DNA of 64,000 nt from Platynereis dumerilii (GCA_026936325.1 JAPTHN010000021.1:992001-1056000); one strand, 5' to 3'. Shown: positions 9,651 to 21,524, numbered from the stretch's first letter. Translations and numbers: made by a program. Notes: a model not told the origin generated them from the letters alone.

Positions 9651-12600
9651 AAAGTTCATGCAACATTCATGCGACCTGAACCCCCCCCCCCCTTTTCCCC
9701 CATTCAGAACCATCTTGATGTGAGCATTTTCTTCCACAAGGAGTCAGTTTATTTCCCTGAATGTTCCTACATTCGCAAGGTCCCTGCAGCGAACCAAAAA
9801 GTGAATTGTATCTTCATCTTCTTCCTTGCAAAGAGTGCAGAGGCTACTACTTCTTACATATTTTGCAAGCATCTCCTGCAGGATGTATGTCTTTATAAGA
9901 ATCTTGACACGGAGTGTAGCCCATCTTGTTTCTTCTAAGCTGTAGATAATGGTCCCCTGTTGACACAGCTCAAGGTCCAGGAAATGTAGAGATGATCTGC
10001 TGTTTGCTTGCGTCAGTAGTTAAGCATAGGCAATCACAAAGACAGCTCCTTTCAACAACCTTTCCATGTGACTCTGGTCCAGCTTTGTTGCAGGACTTCT
10101 TAGAGGTAAATGCCCTATCTTTGCATAAGCTAATGGCTCTAGACGAACCAGCTGCTAGAGGATGCAGGGAAAGCGAGAGATTCTTCATTCCTATGGATGT
10201 AGTGGAGTATCACTTGCCCTTAAGATCGTACCCGGGAAAAGCAAGATTTTTTAGGCGATGTAGACATCTGCAGGAAACTTTCCGAAAAGGAGAAAGATGG
10301 CTTCTGTAGATGTTCTCTGTGACAGATTTTGATGCTGCCTCAAATAGTTCCTTCAAGGCTTGGTTAAGGTCTTTCAAGTCCCTCTTAGCTAACGTTGTCG
10401 TTTTTACTTCTAGGCTATAGATAATACAATGTACGACCTTGGTGGTCATAATTCGGGATGATATAACTGGATTAAAACCATTCGCTCCATGGATTCCTGA
10501 TCAAATTAAGAGGTAGGCGGTTTTTCTTCCGAGTGAAATTGTATCCTCAATGGTGGGTGTAGCCCTCCCTTGGTTCCATGTCATTCCAAGATGAGTGAAG
10601 CACGTTGAAGTAGTCATGTCGTCAATTCCCAATTTGAACTGGACAGGGTGGTCCTTTGTGCTGCCAATAAGCTGGCTGACTGTGCTTTTGCTGGGATGTA
10701 ATTTGTAGTGATTAGAGTTAGAGTAACTGAAGGCCTCATCCAACCTCTCCTCAAGCTGGATTTTTGAGATTGAGAGCAAAAGAATATCCTCAGCGCATGT
10801 TGGAGCACCTAGGTATGTGTGTCCAATGGCGAGCCCTAGACCGCTCATCTCTAGATTTGCTAGCAGAGGGTTGACATACTCTTTAATTCGTGCAATACTG
10901 AGGAAAGGACACCTCCCTGGCGGACTCCCTGGTTGATATCATACGGGACGCTGTAGGCTCCCTGCCATCTCACCACTTCCTTGCATCTCAGGTTGGTTAA
11001 TGCACTTTTCAGCTTTTTTGGAAAGAACTGAAATGCTCTTAAATGATGCTCAATTAAAAGCAATTGGGCTGTTTTACTCCAAACTTTCGGCATCAGGAGT
11101 CTACTAAAACATGTCAGGGGGAAAAAAATTTTTTTGGGGGGGGGGGTCACAGCATGTTTTAATAGAAAAAAATGCTATTTTTAGCCTACAATCTGATAAA
11201 AACACTAAAATAGAGGCCGAGGGAGTAGAAATGCAAATAAGGTGTCAAATGAAAGAAGAGAAATAGCACTACATGAGCCTGGAGGCGCTTTTTTGAATTT
11301 TGGTCTGAGTATTTTTTTTATTCCCAATAAAGATGCCAAAAATGGCTCAGTTTCAACTAAAACCCCATGGAACAGGGATTAGAATTAAAATTTCAAAAAA
11401 GCGCCTGCATCATCTTGTAGCACTGCTTCTCTACTTTCATTTGACACCTCATTTGCCTTTCTACCATTAAAACTCATCCCTCGGCCTTTTTTTGAAGTTT
11501 TTCTTCAGGTTTAAGCTAAAAATAGCATACAGAACTGCCTTTAATACAGCAGCATTTGAAGGAATAGCAGTGTAACCCTCAAAAAGCTCAAAAGTGCATT
11601 AACCAACCAGAGATCCCTTGTACAGACTATCAAGCAGTGCCCAGTTAGAGCCTCTTACCAATGCACGGTAGAGTTTTAGCCTCAGAACATCGTGATCTAC
11701 AGCATTAAACGCCTTTTGGATGTCCAAAGTTGCAACATACAGCGGTTCATTTCAGTTAGGAAGAGCGAGGCCATTGTGGGTGACTTACCTTTTGGTAAAA
11801 CCAAACTGAAGATCGCTAATTCCACCGCCGAGCTCCAGAGAACAGATGTCCTGTAGTGTATGCTCAATTATCTTTCCCAGGGATGGGGTAATTGTGATCC
11901 CTCTAAAGTTGACTAACTTGAGTGGGTCGTTTCCTTTCTTTGGAATCGGTGTTTTGTAGCCAAGGTTAAGTGATTCTGGGATTCTTCTCTCAGCTATGCA
12001 GTTGTTCACAACCTCTGTGACTGCCTTCACCAGGCCTCTACCACCAAGCTTAAAGTGTTCTGTCTGCAGTCCGTCCAGGTCAGCTGCCTTACCAGAGTTT
12101 AGCCTTCTGAAGGGTGGTTCGGTGTCGAGGTCAGTGATTCATTTAGCCTTGCTGGACGAAGAAACTCTTCCAATTATGTCGACAAGATTGACGCTTCCCT
12201 GCTGTCTATCTGGCATTGACAGTTAATTGTTTATAATATGCAGCCCATGCTTCTCGCTGTTCCGCTTCATCGTAGCTGACTGGGCCCTTGATCCTAAGGT
12301 CGATCTGGGAAGCTCATTGGCCATGTCTTCACCTAAGTAGGCGGAAGAACGTCGTCGGGTCCTTCTCGTGCGACTGGAGGATATCGCTGTTAGCTGTAAA
12401 CGCCTGTCTGCTTCTTTCCTCCTTCGTACTCTTCTGACTTCATTTGACGCTTTCCTCCCGCTAATTGATGCCAGATGATCTTTTGTTGGCCTTGCTGCTT
12501 CTTTTCAATCATGGTGAGCAACCTTTGCTTTCCTTGCCTTGCTACTGGTTTTTGTTTCTTTGACTGCAAAGTTGCGCTTTCCAGCCTCAGCAACCAGGCT

Positions 12601-12710
12601 AATGCGTGCTGAGATACCATCTCCAGGGCTGAGGGAGGGGAAGTCGCAGCCGTTAAGTGCAGTGTCTAAGTCTTGTTGGTATCCAATGGGGTAATCATGA
12701 CATTCAATCA
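9650..12710 (-). mobile_element. Decayed non-LTR retrotransposon (LINE), RT and C-terminal zinc motif
   Basis: Read on the minus strand, from high to low coordinates, recognisable blocks occur in the proper LINE order. They are LNSGKAADLDGLQTEHF (about 12110-12045), PIPKKGNDPLKLVNFRGITI (about 11960-11880), LDIQKAFNAVDHDVL (about 11735-11670), GVRQGGVLSS (about 10932-10903), CAEDILLL where CADD is normal (about 10800-10780), and a C-terminal CTLCKEEDEDTIHFLVRC zinc-type motif (about 9850-9800). No endonuclease is seen. Several frameshifts and stops separate the blocks, and the usual catalytic D-D pair is E-D here, so the element is dead. The foldback element at 10991-11607 interrupts it. The family is not CR1/L2; I cannot name the clade. 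Confidence 0.75.
10991..11607. mobile_element. Foldback (palindromic) MITE inserted in a LINE
   Basis: The terminal inverted repeat GGTTGGTTAATGCACTTTT at 10991 is matched exactly at 11607 on the minus strand and continues imperfectly (AGCTTTTT). Further in, ATGCTATTTTTAGC (about 11171-11184) pairs with about 11513-11526. A long arm at about 11214-11302 (AGGCCGAGGG, GGTGTCAAATGAAAG, GGCGCTTTTTTGAA) pairs with about 11391-11490. Taking the element out brings the LINE back to an in-frame YKGSLRCKEVV, which fixes the edges to within 1-2 bp. Target duplication is at most 1-2 bp. A poly-G/A run near 11118-11146 lies inside. Confidence 0.8.
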
Positions 12711-13940
12711 CTCCTTTTTTGTTAAATTGGATTGGATCGAGTTTGCTTAGTGTAAATTTGGTGACATTTGAAGTGCAATTCAGTCAATATCATAATGCTT
12801 GTGTTTTGATTTTGCACTGGGTTATTTGCACTGCGCCAACAAAACACGTTTTGAGAGAGAGAGATTGTCATTTTGGGCCAAAGGCCCAAGGCCAATATGG
12901 GCACGAAGCCCCTGTGGCCTTGAAATGTCATTAATGTTTTACCAAAGTGGCCTTGTTTTTCTTCTCCGAAGATTAGATTTATGGGCCACCTGGGTGAGTT
13001 CATAGTCCTTTTTTTGGGGGGGGGGCACTTGGGAAGGGGTCCAATGGGTCGCCAGCTTTTTCGTTTTCTTGGGTCTTGCGTCAAGCGTCTTCTTTCGTCT
13101 TCTTGTGTGCGGGGTCCGGAGGGAGGCTGTGATCTTCTTGTTCTGATGTTCTTCTTGTTTTTCCTGAAAAGAGAATTGAAAGAGAGAGCAGTATCTGGGC
13201 TTTTAAGTGAGACGAGCGTTTATGACAGAGGTGATTTCACATTGATTTGTATGAGTTGAGCAGAGTATAAGAGTGAGAGTCTGGTACAAGCCCTATTAAT
13301 TCAGGGATGTCCAGGGTCTTTCAGTTGCCCCAGCATAGGATACTGGATACAACCCACCTCCATTTAAAGTCCCATGGGCTCGGACTGGATGTGATGTACA
13401 CAGTGGCTGCGGTGGCGCAGCTGAGCTGTGTATGTGGAAGCAAAGGAGTGGGTCTGCGGGTTGGCATCAGGGCTCCCACCCACAGTCGTTGGCGTCGCCC
13501 CATCGTACATACTGGCTTAAGGCCAGTGATGATATGTGGGCCTCAGCCTGACCGCAAAACACGTTTTGATTTTGCACTTGCACGTTTTGATTTTGCACAA
13601 GCTTATTTGCACTGGGCCAGCAAAACATGTTTGTCATCACCCCTTGGTAGTATAGTTACATGGTTGTACAGTAAAACAGGTTATGGTTCCCACATTGCAG
13701 TGGCGGCTCTAAAGGGGGGGCAGGGTGGCTGAAGCCTCCCCACAAATACCTGTTGCCTCCCTTAGCCCCCCCCCCAACTTTGGTTTAAAAAAAAATTAAG
13801 TTCTGATAAAGAAGAAAATATCTCCAAATGATATCATGAAATAAGCCACATGTTTGTTCCATAAGAACATACCAGTAATTAAAACTGTCCAGCTTAGTAA
13901 CCAAGACATGAATATTGAAGACACCTAAATCAGTGATCTT
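12711..13940. other. Gene-less stretch with a duplicated 50-bp motif
   Basis: A segment near 12799-12855 (TTTTGATTTTGCACTGGG, TTATTTGCACTG, AACAAAACACGTTT) recurs near 13545-13632 with internal duplication. G and C homopolymer runs occur at 13014-13026, 13716-13723 and 13768-13777. Open frames here have no recognisable domain and differ between strands, so I call no gene. Confidence 0.5.
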
Positions 13941-13944
13941 GCAA

Positions 13945-15013
13945 AGATTAATATTAATAATAATAAAAATCTTTATTTAAAGTCACAAATAAAAACAAAC
14001 GACATTAGCACAAGTGCTATTATGTGACAGAATAAAACAATCAAAACTAATAACAACAAATAAAACAATACTATTCATCACAGTAACATTCAACTAACAA
14101 TATCACAGGTTACATATAGAACATGAGCAAGCAGGCCCTTCCCATGTCCTCAATAAATCTTTGAATGTATGTAAATCTGTACACTTTTTAATATTATTAG
14201 GCATTAAATTCCATAAATGCGAGCCATAGTAAGAAAATGATCTTTTTCCATATTGAATTGTATCAAATCGTGGTATAGCTAGTAAAGATGGATCTCTTAA
14301 GCTATGTACATTTTCTTTTTTTGTGAATATTTCATTCAAGAATGATGGATTTAATTTGTATACACATTTAAATACTTGCTATAGTTTTTAGTCGGTTGAG
14401 GTGTAAAGTCTTGAAACCGCTTTTTTGTAGAAGCTCATAGCAAGGGCCTTTAGAATCATTAAGTAAAACTCTTAATGCACGTTCTTGGATTTTCTCGACA
14501 TTTTTCAATGATGTTTTACTGCAAAAGTTCCATACCACGGGACAAAAATTGAAGTTTGACAAGATAAACGTCTTGAAAAGAGTTTCTTTCTCTTTACGAC
14601 TGAGTAAGCGCTTGAATCTCATTAAGATCTTGAGTTGTCTTGCTGCCTTTTTGCATAAATTAGATACATGTGAGTCAAGATTTAATTTGTTGTCAATTTT
14701 GACTCCTAGTAATAAGACTTCGTTACTTACTTCTATGGGAATGTCATTTATTTCTATGTAGCTGGGGACGGTGACATTATAATGACTGGGCTTTAGAAAC
14801 ATTGACTGGAATTTGTTTGGGTTTGCTTGCATAAAGTTATATGAAAACCATTTAATAGCATTTTGCGAATCTCGGATAAGTATATTAGAAACTATATCGA
14901 AGGAGTCAGCCCTGGCACATAAAGAATTATCATCTGCATAATTAAATAATTCTGCATGTTTTATATTCATAAAAAGATCGTTGATGAATATATTGAATAG
15001 GAGAGGTCCTATA
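13945..15013 (-). mobile_element. 5'-truncated LINE 3' piece (jockey/CR1 group)
   Basis: On the minus strand the frame starts inside the RT (GPLLFNIFINDLF, then FNYADDNSL with the catalytic YADD near 14935). It continues through LGVKIDNKLNLDSHVSNLCK and YYGSHLWNLMPNNIKKC to the C-terminus at about 14105. Two open blocks (14368-14970 and 14103-14339) are separated by one frameshift near 14350-14380. The 3' end at about 13945-13990 is an AATAAAGATTTTTATTATT tail. Its truncated 5' edge at about 15013 abuts the truncated 5' edge of the next LINE. Confidence 0.8.
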
Positions 15014-15840
15014 CATTAGTAAATGGCTTAAACAAGTTGTCACTGAATTGGCAAAAAACAAAGGCAACGATTTTTCAAGAAGGGCAAAGAGTAGTTGAAA
15101 TCCCCAAAATTAATAACCATGAGATTGAATTTGTAAAACAATTTGCTTTCTGGGTATAATTATTGATGAAAATCTTAATTGGAAAGCCCGTTCTAATAGC
15201 GTAAGCATGAAAATCTAAAAAACAATTGTTGTGGTAAACAGAGTAAAAAAATATTCTGCCATGCAGAGGTGCTATTGCATATTTATAACTCACTTATTGT
15301 ATCTTGCCTCAATTATGGGGTGTTCCTTTCGAGTAGACAAACAAAACAAAGTAAATCTACTACAAAAGAAAGCGGTTAGAGTTCTGGCTAGAAGTAGATA
15401 TAATGCCAACACAAGTAAAATTGTCAAGAACTTAAAGATACTTAATTTTGATGATATATGTGCACTGCATGACTACAAATTACTTTACATATACTTTAAT
15501 AGAATACTTCCTGAGTCGCTGCTGTCCCTGATCGACCATAATGAGCAGGATCATCCAAGCCTTCCAAGGTATGCAACTAGGTTGACAAACCAACCGTTCC
15601 TACCTATTCCACGAGTAAGGCATAAATTTGCAAGACAATGCCTTTCTTATAGGCTCTCAAAAATCTATAATAGTATGAACAAATCAATTAAGGATAAATA
15701 ATTTACTCTCAGCTACATAGGGTTTAAGATATAACAAAACAATGGCTTAATAAATTGTTACACATACAACTGCAGCATTATTAACTGCTACGTACAATGT
15801 ATGTTCTCAAAATCGATTACTTTTATCTGAATAAATACAA
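15014..15840 (+). mobile_element. 5'-truncated LINE 3' piece (CR1/jockey group)
   Basis: The frame begins after the RT catalytic motif (VNGLNKLSLNWQKTKATIF). After frame breaks near 15150-15230 it continues as an open block at 15231-15701 with HLLYLASIMGCSF, LQKKAVRVLARSRY and a PRYATRLTNQPFLPIPRVRH C-terminus. A polyadenylation-like AATAAATAC occurs near 15831. It belongs to a different family from its head-to-head neighbour. Confidence 0.75.
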
Positions 15841-15866
15841 GCTGTTGTATTTCAAATAATCATCAG

Positions 15867-16703
15867 ATGGAGGCTGAAGAGGTGTTGAACGTTTTGGCTC
15901 ATCCAGCATTTCATAACATCATCCAAATGATAATGCAACCTTTGATACACAGAATTGAAAAACTTGAAGAATCCAATTTTCAACTGACAATGAAGGTAAA
16001 CAGACTTGAAAATGTTTCAGAAGATTTAAAGGAGGAAACGTCAAAACACACAGAGAACATAAAAGTGCACAATAAAATAACAAAAAAATTACAAACTGAA
16101 CTCAGCACCAAGAACATGAATCTGATCATAAATGGCATGAAAGAAGAAAAAAACGAAGACCTGAAAAAATCAGTGACACAGTTGTTTGAATCTAAATTTA
16201 GAAAAAAAGAAATCGGATTTGAATGCTCAAGAATAGGAATACCAGAACCAGAAATGGAAGATTTTGAAAATCAAGATAGGAGACCAAGATCAGTCCGAAT
16301 AAAGTTTAACAATGTTTGGGACAGACGTGAGATCTATCAAAATAGAATTAAAGCTCTGAAAGACAGTGGTATTTTCATAAACGAAGACTTGACACCACAA
16401 AATGCGTGACTGGCTTTCCAAGCAAGAAGCCTTAAAAGAGAGAAAAAAATCTTCCAAACGTGGACCCAATCAGGTAGAGTATTCTACAGAGAAAAGGAAG
16501 GATCTGAAGTAAAAGAATTCACGGAAGATACGACAGTCACGCCGGATATATCATTACCCAAACCAGAAGACCAAACATATCCAACTGAAGAAACATCAGA
16601 AGCTCCCATTTCTTTCAATGAAGAATGCATGAAAATCATTGAAGGTACGATTACAAGAGCTCAAAGAAGGAAAAATGAACTAGAAAACAGTGGTCGTAAA
16701 TAG
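15867..16703 (+). pseudogene. LINE ORF1-like protein (coiled coil plus RRM-like), one internal stop
   Basis: ATG at 15867 opens a frame of 180 codons. A heptad-like coiled coil (HRIEKLEESNFQLTMKVNRL and onward) covers about residues 30-85. It is followed by NLIINGMKEEKNEDLKKSV and RRPRSVRIKFNNVWDRREIY, then IFINEDLTPQNA. This order matches the coiled coil, RRM-like and C-terminal domains of L1/Tx1-type ORF1 RNA-binding proteins. A TGA at 16407-16409 falls in the middle of the C-terminal domain, and the same frame then stays open (AFQARSLKREKKIFQTW) to TAG at 16701-16703. No ORF2 follows: an inserted palindromic element starts 17 bp later. Confidence 0.65.
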
Positions 16704-16776
16704 TTCAAGCTACAATATACACCGCATCTGACGAAATTACGCAAGTAGGTTATTTTACATTGGTATGAAAACATTT

Positions 16777-18860
16777 CCCTCCTGAGCACCAACGTAAATC
16801 AAACCTTTCACTACGTAATTATTTAGGTTAGAATCAAACGTTGGGCCAAACAACGTAAGACAAAGGTAGGGCAAATGTAATTTCCAAACGTTGCACTCAG
16901 ATGGAAAACCAAACGTAGGTCGCAACCTTAGTAAGAGGTTGGGAGATAGTTAGTTTTATAGTTTGGCCTAACGTTAGAGTCACACGGAAGTCATACCTTC
17001 GGTTGAGAGGCTGGAAGAACGTTTGGTTGTAACGTTTGGCTAAACGTGTCAGTCATACGTAAGACATACCTTTGGTTGACAGGTTTGAAGAACGTTTGAC
17101 TATTACGTATGACCATACCTTTGATTCAAAGGTTTGTCGAACATTCATTTGAGAGGTTTATAAAACCTTAGACTATTACGAAAGTCATACCTTTGGTTGA
17201 GAGGTCTGAAGAACGTTTGACTGTTACGTATGACCATACCTTCGATTCATAGGTTTGTCGAACATTCATCTGAGAGGTTTTAGCAACCTTGGACTATTAC
17301 GTATGACCACACCTTTGATTCATAGGTTTATCAAAGGTATGGTCACACGTTTGGTCATACGTAAGTTCCAAGGAGATGTATGGACAAAGTTTGAAAGTAA
17401 TGTTCAGGGCAAACGTCTGATCATACGTATCTGCCAAAGGTTTGTTGAAGGTTTGCACAAAGTTGCAGAACCTAGGATCCTGATTCTCAGAGAGCCTTGT
17501 AGCGCCATCTATTCCATACCTATTCCAATCTATCTGGTAACTTTGTAATATATAAAAACTCCAACAGGATGCTTGCTGCTGTCGATTAGATGAAGCCATG
17601 AAGAAAAAGTTCATACACCAGGAAAATTAAATCCACATATGTACTTTAAAAAATGTGAAAGCTTATCCTGGTTTTAAAAAAATATGATTTTTTTCCACAC
17701 CCACAAAGATGCATATGAGAATTGTATAAGACCCAAGTTTAATGGTGCCTCATTGCAACTGCCCTAGATGCCGAGAATGTTCCAATTTTATCACGGTAAG
17801 ATTGCAGTAACATTTTCAATTTCACCAAGCAAGGTAAGTGTTTTTTACAAGTTAATTTAATTTATAGTCCCTAAGTGGACTTGTAGACTGCTCAGTAAAA
17901 TGAGGAAGAAAAGTCTATTAATTTTGGGAGCCATCCTCTTTGAATAGCTCTGTTTGTACTGCTTTAATTTTTATGTCTTACATTTGCAGGTTGAAAGAGA
18001 AAAAAAACAATACCTTCCCCCCCCCCAAACAGCACATCCTTGAATCCCACCAGCCACAAAAAATAATAATAACTGAGCTGTACCATCGAGAATATCAAGA
18101 ATAATAAGAATAATAAAAGGCAGTGGGGATGGGTGGCTGGACTGCCCCAGTCACCCCTCCCCCTCGCGCAATAATGATTTGCCCATTTTTTATCATTGAG
18201 TGAATGGGACTAACTTTGCAGGTAGTTTCTGCATCCAGTGCATAACCTACACACCTTTGACTGCCACAAAAGGTTCAAAATGAGTCATCAGTTCCATTCG
18301 CATACAGAAACAAGCAATGCAGGCTCAATTCTTACCTGAAACATCCATCGAAGACAACCGTCGAATCCCGGTAAATCCAATGCGATCCATTACGCTCAGC
18401 CGGGTCATCTTCGGCGGCGTAAAAGTCCAAAAATATCATCCCTAAAGTCCGTAACACTATTCAAATACGTCCACAAGATATAAATCTGTCATGTTCACAA
18501 CTTTATAGGTCTTGTCAAGCACTTAATCCATCGCCTGCAAAGTTTTTTCCGAGCGTTTCATGACAGTCATCTCGAATCCAGCGCCATGATGGGCGGAACT
18601 GCTTCGTTGCGCATGCGCAGAAATAAGACGTCCCGGACGAGGTCACTTTATTATAGGTGCGGGGGAGGTGTTTCCCGCGTTAGAGCAGCGTTGTCTTCAT
18701 AGGTTAAAGATATACGCATTATCTACGGTATTTACGCACGTATCATAGCCGTAAGCAATTGTCGACAAATTACGTAGTTTTCAAACGTTCGGCCCGATGT
18801 GAATTGGAGGTATGTTGAGAGGTTGACATGAGGTTGACTGGAGGAAAATGTCCGGGAGGG
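16777..18860. mobile_element. 2.1-kb insertion with 48/72-bp internal array
   Basis: The intact right arm of the host palindrome shows the empty site (ACATTTGGGCC), so the edges are known to within 2 bp: CCCTCC at the left, GGAGGG at the right, TT on both sides. Subterminal motifs (AAACGTTGGGCC on the left, AAACGTTCGGCCC on the right) also hint at inverted symmetry. The interior has the array at 16980-17345, then gene-less DNA, a TAATAATAA run near 18063-18120, and a GC-richer block at 18540-18680. No transposase frame was seen. Confidence 0.6.
16980..17345 (+). repeat. Alternating 48-bp and 72-bp tandem units
   Basis: Units end in ACGTATGACCATACC and begin TTTGGTTGAGAGG or TTTGATTCAAAGG. 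One type holds GAAGAACGTTTGACT (about 48 bp), the other TTTGTCGAACATTCAT (about 72 bp), giving a 120-bp higher-order period at 17099 and 17219. It is degenerate at both edges. Confidence 0.75.
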
Positions 18861-19904
18861 TTGGGCCAAATGTTTTATCCTTTTCATATAATCATTGGCT
18901 TGATATGAGACATCTTCCATGCAACTTTCATCCAATTCTGTTGCGGAAAAGTTAAGTTATGCCATATATTCAAATATTTTGGTGTCTTACGAAATTACGC
19001 AAAATTGACATATTAAGTGGAGGGGCCCTGATAATGTTAAATTTTCAAATTACTGCACTCCAGTCATTAGCATCTAATCATTTAGCAATTATTCATATAA
19101 AAAATAATTGCTTACTTGCTGCCTCTGCCAAGCTGTATGCATTAATTGTCTGCATTGGAATAACATAGGATTTGCATAAATTTTTTAATTTATGCTCCCC
19201 ATAATCTCAAAATGGTTCCGATTCTTTCGAAAACAACTTAAAAAATAACCTTTTTCTATCCATTTAGTTCAATGAAACTGAGCGATAAGTTATGCATTGG
19301 GAATTGACAAAATATTTAAAAAGGTACTGCACATTCTGATCGCAATGCTATTCCAATGGCAGGTCATGGATGTGATTTTGATTGCTAGCTAGTTTAAAGG
19401 GAGACAAGTTACTTCAGTGACCCTTGAACTGAGCTCAATAGATAGAATAAAGTAACTGGTAGTAATATGTTTTTAAAGATCGGAACCTGTTTGAGATTTT
19501 TGGAAGCATTCATTTGAGAAATGTATGCAAAACTAATGTTATTCCAATGGAGACAATTAATTCGTACAGCTTGGCAGAGGCAGCAAATAAGCAAATTTTT
19601 TTGATGTGAATTGTTGCTTAATGATTAGACGCTAATGATTTTAGTATACCGGTAGTTATTTGAAAGTTTAACATTATCAAGGCCCCTCCACTTAATATGT
19701 TGATTTTGTGTAATTTCGTAAGACACCAAAATATTTGAATATATGGCATAACTCAACTTTGCCTCAACGGAATTGGATGAAAGTTACATGGAAGATGTCT
19801 CATAGCAAGCCAATGATTATGTGAAAAGGATAAAACATTAGGCCCAAATGTGTTCATACCAATGTAAAATAACCAACTTGCGTAATTTCGTCAGATGCGG
19901 TGTA

Positions 19905-20740
19905 CATGCTTGTATGCATCTTTAAGGTCCAGCTTAGTCATGAACACTGGACCTGGGTTGTCTGCAGAGGTGGGCAGCGTCCTCTACTGAAGAGCAAGAG
20001 AGGGTGAAATCAGAAGGGTCAATCAAAGAATTAACAGAGCCCTCTAGGGGGTAAGCAAGGTCATGATAAGCCGGACCTTAGAAGAATTTCTCTTAAGAAA
20101 GGCGTCTAGAGGGGAAACAATTAAGTTGGGGAAAGGAGGATGATCAAAAGGGCCTTGGAGTCTACCTGCCTCAAGATCAGAACGTACAATAGCAGAGACC
20201 TGCTCAAAACGCTCCAAGCTGGAGGGCCAGTTCTTAGAAATAAATTGACCCGGGGGAGGGAGGCGACCGACAGAAAGGTCCTAGACATGAAGAGAAAATA
20301 TATGAGCACCTTGGTAGATGAGAGGAAGATTAAGAGCCCAGTAGTTGACAATAAGAGCTGGCTCGAACTGGGCTCAGCCACACTAAAATGGCCCCCTTGG
20401 TGGGCCGGACGGCACGAAAGGGCGCTTTGGGGCTCTCAGATGCAAAGTGGTCTACAGAATAGCACTCGCTGCATTTTTGAGACGGTTTTGCAGCATTAAC
20501 ATCGAATGTCATGATGAATAGCTCATGGTCGAGAAGTGAGAAGCGAAGAGACCTGCCCTGACCAAGACGCTGGCGATGCCTAAGATCATACGCCAAGATG
20601 TGAGAAGCTTTAAACTTTTGACAAATGTTAATGAGGAAAGCTCTGTACCGATCCATTTCGGAATATACACTGTAACCATGGTACCTGACTAGTACCATTT
20701 CATAAGCGACCCAGGCATGAACTTTGAATTAATTGCCTAT
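19905..20740 (-). mobile_element. DIRS/Ngaro-like retrotransposon fragment (fossil)
   Basis: On the minus strand a Gag-type zinc-knuckle-like stretch (about 20480-20380) is followed by an RT beginning with the pattern GRLQGPFDHPPFPNLIVSPL, then a VNSLIDPSDF block and a KLDLKDAYKHV block at about 19935-19905. The spacing and PPFPNLxVSP motif resemble tyrosine-recombinase (DIRS/Ngaro) elements more than Gypsy. It is a short, broken remnant with a few breaks and is cut off exactly at the border of the palindromic element. Its upstream part may reach about 21080. No recombinase domain is seen. Confidence 0.5.
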
Positions 20741-21520
20741 TTTTACTTTTGAAGCTTTAATTTGTACATGAAAATTAGCATCTAAGATGGGTCTAATCTC
20801 ATCCACCATGGCAAACATAGTACAGTTCAGGAAATCCTCTAATTGAAAGAACTCACCTCTTAAGGCTTGAACGACGACTCGTTGGTCCAGAAATTCGAGC
20901 CGCACGTCGAGGAGTACGGCTCAGTCAGACGTGTCTTGATGGTGGACATCATTGAACGACCGGTGCCGAGCGTGGGCTGGGGGGCACTCTGTGGAGCCCA
21001 GAACGAGCCAGCCATAGGGGTGCCGCCAAAGCTAAGGAATGATGGAGCACTGACTCAGGGCATATTTTTAACAAATAATTATTGAAAGTATTGCTCAGAT
21101 GCCATGAGTTGAAGAACTGAGATGCTAGTACAGACAACTAAGATTCTATCATGAGTAAAGTTTATGTAGCACTATTTAATACTTAAACTGTAAATGAACA
21201 AGATAAGTCTAAGCAAGTAAATGGTAAAATTTCATTGAATAATAACACAATTAGTTATTGCTTTTAGTGTAAGCTAAGAAAGAAAAGTGTTAAGTTTGAC
21301 AATTGTGGTGATGGCATTGAATAAAACATTCAAGTCAACGATGGAAATATTTCTTCCATTCACACTATACTGACCTTATTTAAGTGAATTGCAATTGAGT
21401 AATATGTGTTTATATTTTGAACTCCAGACAAATTCATTGCATCTTGATCATATTAATCCTTTTTTTTCTTAATAACTTCTAAAGTTGTTTTTGTGTTCAT
21501 TTTTCCTCTTTAGCAGCTTC
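20741..21520. other. Unassigned stretch
   Basis: The first 340 bp may be the upstream part of the DIRS-like fragment. The rest is AT-rich and shows nothing. Confidence 0.4.
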
Positions 21521-21524
21521 AGTT

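Larger units (their letters stand above)
16720..19902. mobile_element. Palindromic DNA element with TA duplication, split by another element
   Basis: Ends are CACCGCATCTGACGAAATTA at 16720 and its inverse at 19902. About 56 bp match almost perfectly, and TA flanks both sides (16718-16719, 19903-19904). Inside, 18863-19185 pairs with about 19515-19858 (for example TGCCATATATTCAAATATTT and CTTACGAAATTAC), leaving a loop of about 330 bp. The left arm is interrupted at 16777-18860 by an unrelated insertion; without it the element would be about 1.1 kb and palindromic almost throughout. No transposase is present. A TA duplication fits Tc1/mariner-like mobilisation, but the end sequence does not name a family. 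Confidence 0.75.

Noticed and set aside
13405-13490. tRNA-like or SINE-like promoter boxes (GTGGCGCAGCTGAG)
   Set aside because: The A-box likeness is weak and no acceptable B box or cloverleaf follows.
13307-13732. 141-codon frame in a GC-richer patch
   Set aside because: No domain recognised; it runs over the duplicated 50-bp motif and a G run, which suggests noncoding repeat DNA.
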